Positions 43,125 through 51,213 of a stretch of DNA of 64,000 nt are shown here, piece after piece. Location: NCBI GenBank assembly GCA_017939025.1, contig JAGBAI010000042.1, forward strand, positions 62,001 through 126,000. Direction: 5' to 3'. Source of the DNA: Oscillospiraceae bacterium. GTDB taxonomy: Bacteria > Bacillota_A > Clostridia > Oscillospirales > Oscillospiraceae. Position numbers and translations under genes: made by a program. Position 1 is the first letter of the stretch. Every line of letters starts with the position of its first letter. A model generated the notes under the pieces. The model had not been told where the DNA came from. It saw only the letters and a program-made list of their open reading frames with translations, and searched no databases.

Positions 43125-45383
43125 TCATCGGGGCTGAATGGTCATCCGGTGGCTGTAAGCCCGGTGAACCAGGTAGCCGGTTTCTGTTTCGGTGAATTTT
43201 ACCCAGAAGGTTACGTTGCCAAGTCTTGCCCGGGTGACAATCAGACCGGTTTCTTCGTCCATAATTGCCTCTCCGGTTTCCCGAAGGTTCTGCATGACCC
43301 GGATCACGTCGGTTTTCAAAATCATCCGGTCATCCATCATCACTTCCGCTTCCGGACTATATTCCATGGTGAAGCCTAAATCCACGGCTTCCACCTCCTC
43401 GTTCCAAACTTCTTTCAGGAGTTCATTTTTCAGCCCCAGCCGGTTGTAACGCTTGGCGCTGATGTCGGGACAATGGTCAGCAGAGGTACCGTAGACCAGC
43501 TCCAGCAGGTGCATGGATTCCCGGCCTTCCCGGGCGAACCGGTCCCGGCAGGCCATGCAGTAGGAAAGATAGGGCAAATCAGAACGCTCCAGACATTTGT
43601 CCGTCATCTTTTTCGCCACTTCCCGGTTGGTAAACTGGGCCAGACCGCCATAGCCGCAGCAGGGAGCCTTGTCTCCTTCATACTCCGTTTCTGTCACCAC
43701 ACAGCCAAGGCTTTGGGCAATTCTGCGGATAGATTCCTGGGTTTCCTGGTCGCCTCTTGCGCCGCAGGCATCGTGGATGGCAATGGGCTTGTCCGCCCGT
43801 TTGGCTTTTTCCGGCAGGCCAATGGTTTCCAGAACCTCCCAGATGCCCAAGGTTTCGTGACGGGACAGCTGCTTTTTGCAGGTGGGACATCCGGCAATCA
43901 CCACAGGATCTCCCAATTCTGCCAATTTATCATCCAGGAATTTTACGGTATCCTCGTACATCTCATACCTGCCTGCCCAGTCACAAATCGCGCCGCAGCA
44001 GCCCAGCATCAATGCCACGCCACCCTCTAACCGGCTGCACAGATCCAGATAGGCAGCACGCACCGTGGCAGGTGCAATGGCCGTGGCCTGACATCCGGGG
44101 AAGAATACATATTTGCATTTTTCAAATCCAGGCTGCTTTCGGCACAGGAATGCCTCATCATTGGAAAATACCATGTCCATCAAGGCAAATTCATGGGGTG
44201 CCAGGGACATTTTCCCGGTATAGACCATGTTCTGCCGGGCCAGATGGCAGACTTCACCCATATCGTAGCCATTGGGACACAGGACGCTGCACTGTCCGCA
44301 CAGAGAACAGGCATTGATGGGCTTGTTCATCATGTGGTCGCCCATAATAATGCTGACGTTATTATAGATTTCCCGGGTCAGGATCCGGGGGAATTTGTTG
44401 TAGTGCTGTAAGTAAGCACAGCCTTTGATGCACTCGTCGCACTTACACTGGATGCACCTCTGGGCTTCTGCCACAGCGTTTTCTTTGCTGTCGCAGGGAA
44501 TTTGTTTGGAGGGCTGCACCCCTTCCAGATTGGTGTAGAGCTTTGTTTCCACGCTGCCCTCTTCGCCGCGGGTATTGCTGGGGTCAAGATTCTGGGCAAG
44601 GCGGTCAGCAGACAGGGCCGCTTTCTTGGCACCAAAGGCAGCGCCCAGAACGCCCTCGGTTTTGCCGGTAATCAGATTACGCTCCCGGCAGACCATGACA
44701 GCTTCGTCAACTTCCAAACCGGGATACAGCTGATTCGCCACTTCGTAAGACGCGCAAATCAGATCATATTTCATCGCGGAATCGGCGTAGGCAGCTGCCG
44801 GATCCGCGTTCCATTCAAATTTGATATCGATCTTCTTCAGATCCAGCGCCGCTGCCGCCTGAACTTCCTCAGAAAGCTCCGGCATACAGGTGCGGATCAG
44901 AGAATCGTAGTCGCTTTGGGCGCAGTACACCGTCACCGGGTACATTTTCTTTGCCAGCTCTCCTGCCAGGAACAGTGAAAACAGGTCTACACCAAATACG
45001 ACGCCCTTTTTTGTTTTCTTTCGGAGCAAGCTCCGCTTTTTGGCCCGTTCTCCAAAACGGACAGCAGCAGCTTCCAATGCCCGGATGGAAAGCCCATCGC
45101 CCAATTCCCGGAGCTTACAGACTCCTTCACAGGGAGCCTCGCATCCGGCAGACAGGATATGGGGAAAGGGGGTGATCTTTTCATAAAGCGCCATGGCCTT
45201 GTTAAAATCCCCGGCAGCAATGGCAGCCATCATGGCCTTGGTATCCAGCTTCAGCGGACAGGCAGCGTTGCAGTAAGGGGGCTGCTCGTGGACGCAGAGG
45301 GACTCCCTGGCCTCCAGCTCCTCCTTGGTAAACAGCCGCTTCTGACGGTAAACATGGGTCGATTGCCGTTCTTCGATGATCAT
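43125..45383 (-). CDS. Multi-cluster Fe-S reductase-like protein (DVU_1558-type)
   Basis: This ~752-residue protein opens with a glutamate-synthase-beta-like dicluster region (YCNAACPL, AGCEAPCEGVCKLRELG). A Rossmann-like segment (GVVFGVDLFSLFLAGELAKK) follows, though its nucleotide motif looks eroded. Next come ferredoxin-type cysteines (CIQCKCDECIKGC, CSLCGQCSVLCPNGYD) and two CCG heterodisulfide-reductase-like units (GCCGAICDW, CCGYGG). It probably passes electrons between the molybdenum hydroxylase and a thiol or disulfide partner. The start is either 45383 (AAGGGG site) or the ATG at 45401. A MITE separates it from the upstream Mop gene. Confidence 0.82.
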   Translation of the reverse strand: MIIEERQSTHVYRQKRLFTKEELEARESLCVHEQPPYCNAACPLKLDTKAMMAAIAAGDFNKAMALYEKITPFPHILSAGCEAPCEGVCKLRELGDGLSIRALEAAAVRFGERAKKRSLLRKKTKKGVVFGVDLFSLFLAGELAKKMYPVTVYCAQSDYDSLIRTCMPELSEEVQAAAALDLKKIDIKFEWNADPAAAYADSAMKYDLICASYEVANQLYPGLEVDEAVMVCRERNLITGKTEGVLGAAFGAKKAALSADRLAQNLDPSNTRGEEGSVETKLYTNLEGVQPSKQIPCDSKENAVAEAQRCIQCKCDECIKGCAYLQHYNKFPRILTREIYNNVSIIMGDHMMNKPINACSLCGQCSVLCPNGYDMGEVCHLARQNMVYTGKMSLAPHEFALMDMVFSNDEAFLCRKQPGFEKCKYVFFPGCQATAIAPATVRAAYLDLCSRLEGGVALMLGCCGAICDWAGRYEMYEDTVKFLDDKLAELGDPVVIAGCPTCKKQLSRHETLGIWEVLETIGLPEKAKRADKPIAIHDACGARGDQETQESIRRIAQSLGCVVTETEYEGDKAPCCGYGGLAQFTNREVAKKMTDKCLERSDLPYLSYCMACRDRFAREGRESMHLLELVYGTSADHCPDISAKRYNRLGLKNELLKEVWNEEVEAVDLGFTMEYSPEAEVMMDDRMILKTDVIRVMQNLRETGEAIMDEETGLIVTRARLGNVTFWVKFTETETGYLVHRAYSHRMTIQPR

Positions 45384-45437
45384 TTTGCCACACCCCTTCA
45401 TTCATGGTAAACATTCCTTGACTGCTATGGCGCTTAC

Positions 45438-45628
45438 GGCGCCCAAAGGCTCCCTTGTGTAAAGAGAGCTGTCAAAAATCTCTGATTTTTGACTGAGGGA
45501 TTGTGCGGTACAAAGTTACGTTTTTTGCCGCCCTTCGGCGAATTCGTGGTGCGGTAACAACCCCTCAGTCAAAATGCACCGATGGTGCATTTTGACAGCT
45601 CCCCTTACACAGGGGAGCCTTTGGGCGC
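45438..45628. mobile_element. MITE-like element inside the molybdenum operon
   Basis: Thirty-nine-base ends (45438-45476 and 45590-45628) are near-perfect inverted repeats that share GGCTCCC...GTGTAA...GAGCTGTCAAAA. A second inverted pair, GACTGAGGG/CCCTCAGTC, lies inside at 45491-45499 and 45562-45570. The ~110-bp core has no gene. The rest of 45384-45720 shows nothing else. Similar AGGCTCCCCTGTGTAAGGGGAGCTG units recur in Clostridia from memory. Confidence 0.7.
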
Positions 45629-45720
45629 TCCCGCGCCAGTGCACAATATATGGGTAGAGAGGCGGCCGCGGGGGCCGCCTCTCCTATTGTATCATAACTT
45701 GTATCTTTTTGGAACTTAAA

Positions 45721-48474
45721 TTACTTCAGCTCAGCCAGGGCAGCCAGGACGACTTCGGGCAGAGCGGGAACGCGGGTGATACGAGCGCCGGTGGCGTTGT
45801 AAATTGCGTTCAGAATTGCGGGGTGAGGAGCATCCAGAGGAGCCTCGCCGCAGCCGGCAGCACCGTAAGGACCGTTGGGACGGTAAGTCTGCAGATAGTG
45901 CAGCTCGATGTCATCGGGGATATCCTTGGGATAAGGAATACCACAGTTCTTCAGGCTGGTGTGCTTGCTCAGATCCTCGAAGTCCTCAGTCAGTGCCAGG
46001 CCGATGCCCTGTGCCAGACCGCCGTAGAAGTTGCCGTCAACCAGCAGCTTGTTCATGATGGTGCCAACGTCAGCGACGCAGGTGAACTTCTCAACCTTGA
46101 CCTTACCGGTCTGGGTATCGACACAGACCTCGGGCAGGAACAGGGTGTACATATAGGTTGCGAAGGGATCGCCCTGAGAGGTAGCCTGATCCACGGGATG
46201 CTCGGCGCAGTAGTCGGTGACCCAGTTGCCCAGAACCTTGGTCTCGATGCCTTCTGCCTTCATCTCATCGTAAGTACGGATAGTGCCGTCCTCGCGCTTC
46301 ATAGCAGCGATCAGGTTCTCAGCAGCCAGACGGCAGGCGTTACCGGACATGACCTGGGAACGGGAACCGCCGGCGGGGCCGGAGTTGGGAGTGATCTTGG
46401 TGTCGTTCATGACCAGACGGATCTGCTCGGGCTTGATGCCGATCTGACGCAGGGTCTCGTGTGCGGACTGCAGCACGCCCATGTCAGCGCCCTGACCATG
46501 GTCTTCCCAGGAAGCGTACATGGTGACGGTGCCGTCGGGATTCAGCTCAGCGTAAGCCTGGGAGGAGTCAACGCCGTCCAGACCGCAGCCGTAAACGCCG
46601 GAGGCCACGCCGATGCCGTACTTGTAGCGGCCATCGGAGGCAGCGTTCTTCTCAGCAACGCGCTTCTTGCCTGCCTCGTACAGGGGACGGGCCATCTTGT
46701 ACATCTCTTCCAGGCAGTAGACGTCGGGAGCGTAGCCGGTGGGGATGGTGGACTTTTCAGACTCCTTGTAGCAGTTCAGCTCACGGATGTCGAAGGGATC
46801 CATGCCCATCTTGGCTGCCAGCACGTCGATGGCGATTTCGGAGCCCATGAAGGACTGGGGAGAACCGTAAGCACGGAAAGCGGAACCCCATGCGTGGTTG
46901 GTGAAGACAGTCTGGGACTTGTTGCGGATGGTGGGGATGTCGTAGCCTGCGCCAACGAACTGGCTGAGGCGATGGGTCAGCAGGTCACCGAACTCGGAGT
47001 AAGGACCATGGTCGATGTAGTTGTCGCCCCACAGGCCCAGGATCTTGCCCTTTTCGTCAGCGGCCAGCTTGATGTGCAGGAAGCCGGGAGAACGCTTGCC
47101 GGTGTAGGTGATGTTCTGGAACTGGTTGAAGACCAGGGAGACGGGCTTGCCGATGATCTTGGCGGCAGCGCCCAGAATGGCCTCGTTGGTGGGGGAGAAC
47201 TTGTAGCCGAAGGTACCGCCGGCGTGGTTCTGGACGATTCTCAGCTTGTCCATGGGAACGCCGATGCCGTCAGCGATCATGGGCATATGCAGGTGGATAC
47301 CGATGGACTTGGAGTGGACGGTGACCATGCCGTCTTCGTCGATGTAAGCGTAGCCGCAGTCAGGCTCCAGATGCAGGTGGGGCTGACGGGAGCAGTAGGA
47401 TTCGATCTCGACCACATTGGGAGCGGCATCAAAGTCGATGTCGGGACCCTTGATACAGTTGGTCTCGTAGTAAGCGTTGGGAACACCGGGATGGATCTCG
47501 ATTGCGTCCTCGGCAATGGCGTCCATAGCGTTCATGTAAGCGGGCAGCAGCTCGATGTCGACCTTGACAGCGTCAGCAGCGGCACGGGCATGGGCCTCGG
47601 TGTCAGCAGCAACGATGGCAATGGCATCGCCGAACTGGAAGATCTTCTCGTCACACAGGACAGGACGATCCCAGCCGTCACACTTGTTGTTCAGAGGCAG
47701 CATGACCAGACCGTTGATGCGGTTCTTGCCGCCGGCGGCCACGATGTCAGCAGCGGTAATGATCTTCTCGACACCGGGCATCTTCTCAGCCTCGGTGGTG
47801 TCGATGCCCTTGATCAGAGCATGGCTTACCTTAGCCTGAACCAGAGCCAGACGCAGGGTGCCCTCGGGCATCTTCAGAGCGTCGTCAGCGCCGAAGTCCC
47901 AGGTACCGGTGACCTTCTGTGCTGCGGAAGGACGGACATACTTGGTGCCGATGATGCTATCGCCGGTGGGCTTGAAGATCAGGTCTTCCTTGGTGATCTC
48001 GCCACGGTAGACACGGGCAGCGTCCATAACGGCATCGACCAGGGGCTTATAACCGGTGCAGCGGCACAGGTTGCGGTTCTTCTGGAACCAGTCACGAACC
48101 TCTTCACGGGTGGGAGCATTGTTGTTGTCCAGCAGAACCTTTGCGGACATGATAAAGCCGGGGGAGCAGAAGCCGCACTGTGCACAGCCATGGGCCATCC
48201 ATGCTACCTGCAGGGGGTGCATGTCGGAAATGGTACCGATGCCTTCGATGGTGGTGATCTCAGCACCATCCTTGACCTTACCCATCTTCACAACACAGGA
48301 GCGGGTGACCTTGCCGTCTACAATGACATTACATGCACCACAGTGGCCCTCGCCGCAGCCGATCTTACAGCCGGTCAGCAGCAGGCGCTCACGCAGGAAG
48401 GTGGCGAGAGTTTCATTCTCGTTCACCAGCATAGAACGGGTTACGCCGTTGATGATAAGTGTCTTTTTAATCAT
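45721..48474 (-). CDS. Molybdopterin-dependent aldehyde oxidoreductase, Mop type
   Basis: This 917-residue xanthine-oxidase-family enzyme fuses the two [2Fe-2S] domains to the molybdenum domain with no FAD domain, as in D. gigas Mop (907 residues). Cluster cysteines are at 40, 45, 48, 60 and 100, 103, 137, 139, the same numbering I recall for D. gigas Mop. The catalytic glutamate is in GCGEAPLDAPH near residue 877. The product oxidises or hydroxylates an aldehyde or N-heterocycle using molybdopterin (often the cytosine dinucleotide) and hands electrons to a partner. There is no export signal. It follows the small gene at 48519 and precedes the Fe-S protein. XdhC and a MobA-type transferase nearby would supply its cofactor. 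Confidence 0.92.
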   Translation of the reverse strand: MIKKTLIINGVTRSMLVNENETLATFLRERLLLTGCKIGCGEGHCGACNVIVDGKVTRSCVVKMGKVKDGAEITTIEGIGTISDMHPLQVAWMAHGCAQCGFCSPGFIMSAKVLLDNNNAPTREEVRDWFQKNRNLCRCTGYKPLVDAVMDAARVYRGEITKEDLIFKPTGDSIIGTKYVRPSAAQKVTGTWDFGADDALKMPEGTLRLALVQAKVSHALIKGIDTTEAEKMPGVEKIITAADIVAAGGKNRINGLVMLPLNNKCDGWDRPVLCDEKIFQFGDAIAIVAADTEAHARAAADAVKVDIELLPAYMNAMDAIAEDAIEIHPGVPNAYYETNCIKGPDIDFDAAPNVVEIESYCSRQPHLHLEPDCGYAYIDEDGMVTVHSKSIGIHLHMPMIADGIGVPMDKLRIVQNHAGGTFGYKFSPTNEAILGAAAKIIGKPVSLVFNQFQNITYTGKRSPGFLHIKLAADEKGKILGLWGDNYIDHGPYSEFGDLLTHRLSQFVGAGYDIPTIRNKSQTVFTNHAWGSAFRAYGSPQSFMGSEIAIDVLAAKMGMDPFDIRELNCYKESEKSTIPTGYAPDVYCLEEMYKMARPLYEAGKKRVAEKNAASDGRYKYGIGVASGVYGCGLDGVDSSQAYAELNPDGTVTMYASWEDHGQGADMGVLQSAHETLRQIGIKPEQIRLVMNDTKITPNSGPAGGSRSQVMSGNACRLAAENLIAAMKREDGTIRTYDEMKAEGIETKVLGNWVTDYCAEHPVDQATSQGDPFATYMYTLFLPEVCVDTQTGKVKVEKFTCVADVGTIMNKLLVDGNFYGGLAQGIGLALTEDFEDLSKHTSLKNCGIPYPKDIPDDIELHYLQTYRPNGPYGAAGCGEAPLDAPHPAILNAIYNATGARITRVPALPEVVLAALAELK

Positions 48475-48518
48475 AAATACCGTTTCCTCCCTTAATTTAT
48501 AATCAGTTTTGGGATTTC

Positions 48519-48776
48519 TTACTTGTGGGTGTGACCGCCGCAGGGATCTTCATCCGGGCCCTTGCCGGTTAAGTCCTGCATGCGCTGCATACCCCGGGCG
48601 GTATAAAACACCAGCTGGGAAATACTGCCGTCCAGATTTTCTCCCCGAAGCACCAGACCGTTTGCGGTCTCGTAGTAGTCAATGGGGAGGGTACGGCGGT
48701 AAGTCTTTCCCGTGGCCTCGTCCACAACTTCAATGGTTACTTCCTTTGCGGAAATCTCGAAAATCTTTTCTTCCAT
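48519..48776 (-). CDS. Small protein of unknown function leading the molybdenum operon
   Basis: This 85-residue protein is mostly beta-like (VTIEVVDEATGKTYRRTLP, NGLVLRGENLDGSISQLVFY) with a short C-terminal tail, GPDEDPCGGHTHK, whose Asp, Cys and His residues could bind metal. The ATG at 48776 is preferred (AAGGTG site). I do not recognise the family. Its place directly before the Mop gene, downstream of an operator-like palindrome, makes a chaperone or metal-sensing role plausible but unproven. Confidence 0.65.
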   Translation of the reverse strand: MEEKIFEISAKEVTIEVVDEATGKTYRRTLPIDYYETANGLVLRGENLDGSISQLVFYTARGMQRMQDLTGKGPDEDPCGGHTHK

Positions 48777-48828
48777 GTAAAACACCTTCTGTCGTTTTTA
48801 CGCGCGGGGCATCCCATGCCACATCTTT

Positions 48829-48858
48829 ATTGTATCCTAAGGATGAAAACAATTACAA
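48829..48858 (-). promoter_or_regulatory. Promoter of the molybdenum operon
   Basis: Read on the minus strand, TTGTAA (48858-48853) and TACAAT (48834-48829) are 18 bp apart, about 50 bp before the start codon at 48776. The operator-like palindrome lies 2 bp upstream of the -35. Confidence 0.5.
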
Positions 48859-48860
48859 GT

Positions 48861-48881
48861 TGCAAATGAAAATAATTTGCA
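48861..48881. promoter_or_regulatory. Operator candidate, TGCAAAT-N7-ATTTGCA
   Basis: Seven-base arms TGCAAAT (48861-48867) and ATTTGCA (48875-48881) share the half-site of the palindromes at 50161 and 50237. It sits just upstream of the promoter of the molybdenum operon. The likely binder is the ModE-like domain of the protein at 50287. Confidence 0.55.
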
Positions 48882-48960
48882 GAAAAAGAACCGCGCCGCT
48901 TGTACGAAATGCACAAGCGGCGCAGACAAAGAAAAAGTTTGTTTCTACAAAATGTTCAAT

Positions 48961-49908
48961 TTATTTACAAAGCACCAGGGTTCCGCCCACATCACACAGA
49001 GGGATTGCGGAAATAGAGGCTCCAATTTCCTCTTCGTAAGTCTTCAGCGCCTGCGCCACACCGGGAAGGCTGGGACTTCCCCAGTCGTGGAGCATCAGAT
49101 AACCACCCTTTTGCAGCCGCGGCCAGAAGTAGCGCAGGCCTTCCAGGGTAGCCTGGGCAAAGTCCACATCCAGAGATACCAGGCAGAAGCGTTCCTCCAG
49201 CCCGTCCAGGGAAGCCGGGAAAAACCCGGGTTTTACCGTGACCTGCGACCGATGGGGCATAATGGCAAGAACCTTCTCAACCGTTGTATTGGCGTGTGCA
49301 GCATGGAAGGATTCCGAAGCATCGGCCTCCGCTTCAAAACCTTCAAAGCTGTCAAAGAGATAGAGCCTTCTATCCGGCAGCAGGGTATTGATGCACCTGG
49401 CAAAGAAGCCCCGGTACACGCCCAGCTCCGCCGCCGCACCGGATACAGTCTCCAAACGGCGGCACAGCAGTTCCAGCGTGGCAAGGCGCACATAATCGTT
49501 GCTCAATTCCCTCTCCGGCAGCATGGCATTCACAAGGGATGCAGGAGTCGGGACGATTCGCTGCTTTGGAAGCAGTTTTTTCCGCAAATCTTCTCCCAAA
49601 AGTTCCCCGGCAATGGAACAGGCAGCATTGCGGTCAGACAATTCATAGTTGTTTTTCAGAAACAGCAGCTTGTTTTCCGGAATTTCCAGCTGCCGGCACC
49701 GGTTTGCCACAGCATCGGTATGCCGTGTGGTAACGATCAGCAGTTCACAGTCATCCAGGGACAATTGTTCCGGCAGCAGAACCGGTTTGCCCAGAAACGT
49801 GTCCCCACTGGGATAGCTGTCCACAAAGGCAGTAATACGCGCCAGGTTAAGTCCCTGTTCGACCAGCTCCGACGCACCGCAGCCGGTACCCCATACATAA
49901 ATCGCCAT
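48961..49908 (-). CDS. TylF/MycF-like methyltransferase with N-terminal Rossmann-like domain
   Basis: In this 315-residue protein residues 1-75 look like a nucleotide- or acyl-binding fold (MAIYVWGTGCGASELV). Residues ~90-315 resemble TylF/macrocin O-methyltransferases (AAELGVYRGFFARCINTLLP, LYLFDSFEGFE, LVSLDVDFAQATLEGLRYFW, YLMLHDWGSPSLPGV). The metal-binding aspartates of that family are visible. The ATG at 49908 has GAGGAGG directly upstream. An open frame continues 80 codons further back but has no start site. Its promoter overlaps one of the TTGCAAAT-type operators, so it is probably part of the molybdenum regulon. The substrate is unknown. Confidence 0.72.
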   Translation of the reverse strand: MAIYVWGTGCGASELVEQGLNLARITAFVDSYPSGDTFLGKPVLLPEQLSLDDCELLIVTTRHTDAVANRCRQLEIPENKLLFLKNNYELSDRNAACSIAGELLGEDLRKKLLPKQRIVPTPASLVNAMLPERELSNDYVRLATLELLCRRLETVSGAAAELGVYRGFFARCINTLLPDRRLYLFDSFEGFEAEADASESFHAAHANTTVEKVLAIMPHRSQVTVKPGFFPASLDGLEERFCLVSLDVDFAQATLEGLRYFWPRLQKGGYLMLHDWGSPSLPGVAQALKTYEEEIGASISAIPLCDVGGTLVLCK

Positions 49909-49956
49909 AAAATACCTCCTCTTCAAATTGCAGTTTGTGCGGCCAGTGGCCGCGGA

Positions 49957-50095
49957 CAATGGCGGGACTACAACCCGGCAATCAACTAAGGCCATTGGGT
50001 ACCGCCCGGTTCGATAACGTGTACAAATGGCATCATCGAATCGGGCCGACCACCCAGGAGTCCCGGATGACAAACCAGCCGAAGTCACGCCATTG
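49957..50095. ncRNA. Possible structured leader RNA upstream of the TylF-like gene
   Basis: CAATGGCG (49957-49964) and CGCCATTG (50088-50095) can close a large structure. Inside, 50004-50015 pairs with 50035-50046 (12 bp with one non-canonical pair). A GCGGCC/GGCCGC hairpin lies just outside (49940-49954), and a GC hairpin lies at about 50098-50113. The decamer GCCATTGGGT occurs twice (49991 and 50089). The region lies between the minus promoter at 50149 and the gene start at 49908, giving a leader of about 230 nt. It does not match a riboswitch I can name. Confidence 0.35.
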
Positions 50096-50148
50096 GGTGC
50101 GGGCCCTGCCCGCCAAACTGAAATTTGTCTCACAAAAACAGTATTCAC

Positions 50149-50176
50149 ATTATATCAAACTTGCACAAATTTGCAA
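50149..50176 (-). promoter_or_regulatory. Minus-strand promoter toward the TylF-like gene
   Basis: Read on the minus strand, TTGCAA (50176-50171) and TATAAT (50154-50149) are 16 bp apart. The -35 lies wholly inside the operator-like sequence at 50161-50176. Confidence 0.5.
50161..50176. promoter_or_regulatory. Operator candidate 1 in the divergent region
   Basis: TTGCACAAATTTGCAA keeps one exact ATTTGCAA half and a diverged left half. It covers the -35 of the minus-strand promoter. A TTGCAACATGCAA variant follows at 50171-50183. Confidence 0.5.
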
Positions 50177-50194
50177 CATGCAAACAAGTTTTTC

Positions 50195-50223
50195 TTTACA
50201 ATTTGACTATTGAAGCGTATAGT
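50195..50223 (+). promoter_or_regulatory. Promoter of the mobA-modE fusion operon
   Basis: TTTACA (50195-50200) and TATAGT (50218-50223) have a 17-bp spacer. Transcription would start near 50230, just before the perfect palindrome at 50237. Confidence 0.55.
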
Positions 50224-50236
50224 ATTCTCATAGAAC

Positions 50237-50252
50237 TTGCAAATATTTGCAA
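50237..50252. promoter_or_regulatory. Operator candidate 2, perfect palindrome TTGCAAATATTTGCAA
   Basis: A 16-bp perfect palindrome overlaps the predicted transcription start of the fusion gene. This position fits repression. It shares half-sites with 50161 and 48861, which argues for one regulator acting on three promoters. Confidence 0.65.
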
Positions 50253-50286
50253 CTTGCTTTTTATTGCAATCAGAGGAGGCGTTTCT

Positions 50287-51213
50287 ATGCAAATCGGCGC
50301 GTTGATCGTGGCAGCAGGCATGTCCAGCAGGATGGGCGAGTTTAAGCCTATGCTTTCCATTGGCTCCATTTCCGTTGCCCAGCGGGTCATTGCTACCCTC
50401 AGCCAGTCCGGAGTCAGCAAAATCGTTATGGTCACAGGCTATAACGCTACCATGCTGGAACGGCACTTATCCGGCAACGGCATCATCTTCCTGCGAAACG
50501 AAGCCTATGAGACCACCCAGATGTTTGACTCTGTGAAGATTGGACTTCGGTATTTGCAGGATAAGTGCGATAAGGTTCTGTTCACCCCCGTGGATGTACC
50601 CCTGTTTACTGCGAAAACCGTGAAAACCATTTTGAATTCCGGAGCTCCCCTTGCCTGCCCCATGTGCGAAGGAAAGCAGGGCCATCCCATTCTGATTGCC
50701 AACGAACTCATTCCTGAGATCCTGAACGACTGCGGTGAAATGGGATTAAAAGGCGCCATGGACCGGTGCAGCGTGCCTCTGAAGCGGATCGATGTGGAAG
50801 ATCCCGGCACCATTCATGATGCGGACACCCCGGAGGATTTTTCCGCATTGGTTGACTACCACAATTCCCAGCTGGTGCGGCCCGTTGTAAATGTCTCCTT
50901 AAATAAAGAAAAGCCCTTCTTCGACAGCAAGATCGCCATGCTGCTGATGCTCATTGACGAAACAAAATCCGTCCGGGCAGCAGGTCTGCGGATGCAGCTG
51001 AGCTACAGCAGCTGCTGGAACATCATTCGGACGCTGGAAAGCCAACTGAATTACTCCCTCATTGAGCGCAGTCAAGGCGGTGCAGGCGGCAGCACCAGCA
51101 TGTTGACCGATCGGGGGCGGCAGCTTCTGGAGCGTTATACTGCATACGAAAAACAGCTGAAAGAGCAGGCAAACATCCTGTACGATCAGTATTTCGGAGG
51201 GCTGTTTGAATGA
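50287..51213 (+). CDS. MobA/MocA-type nucleotidyltransferase fused to ModE/LysR-like DNA-binding domain
   Basis: In this 308-residue protein residues 1-195 are a molybdopterin cytidylyl/guanylyltransferase-like domain with the signature AAGMSSRMGEFKPML (8-22), a metal-site FTPVDVPLF near 100 and a KGHP-like segment CEGKQGHPI near 133. Residues ~212-308 form a winged helix (KIAMLLMLIDETKSVRAAG, LSYSSCWNIIRTLESQL, LTDRGRQLLERY) like the ModE or LysR N-terminus. It probably makes the dinucleotide cofactor for the Mop enzyme and regulates its own and the divergent genes. The start at 50287 has an AGAGGAGG site. It is coupled by a 4-bp overlap to the phosphatase gene. Confidence 0.88.
   Translation: MQIGALIVAAGMSSRMGEFKPMLSIGSISVAQRVIATLSQSGVSKIVMVTGYNATMLERHLSGNGIIFLRNEAYETTQMFDSVKIGLRYLQDKCDKVLFTPVDVPLFTAKTVKTILNSGAPLACPMCEGKQGHPILIANELIPEILNDCGEMGLKGAMDRCSVPLKRIDVEDPGTIHDADTPEDFSALVDYHNSQLVRPVVNVSLNKEKPFFDSKIAMLLMLIDETKSVRAAGLRMQLSYSSCWNIIRTLESQLNYSLIERSQGGAGGSTSMLTDRGRQLLERYTAYEKQLKEQANILYDQYFGGLFE

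Noticed and set aside
45709..48495. Plus-strand open frame of 928 codons opposite the Mop gene
   Set aside because: It is the antisense shadow of a gene with exact cofactor motifs. Its translation is low-complexity (Val/Gly/Leu/Asp rich) and matches no family I know.
49909..50148. N-terminal extension of the TylF-like protein by 80 residues
   Set aside because: The open frame has only a GTG start without a site, sits inside the structured leader and has an unlikely composition. The GAGGAGG site before 49908 decides the start.
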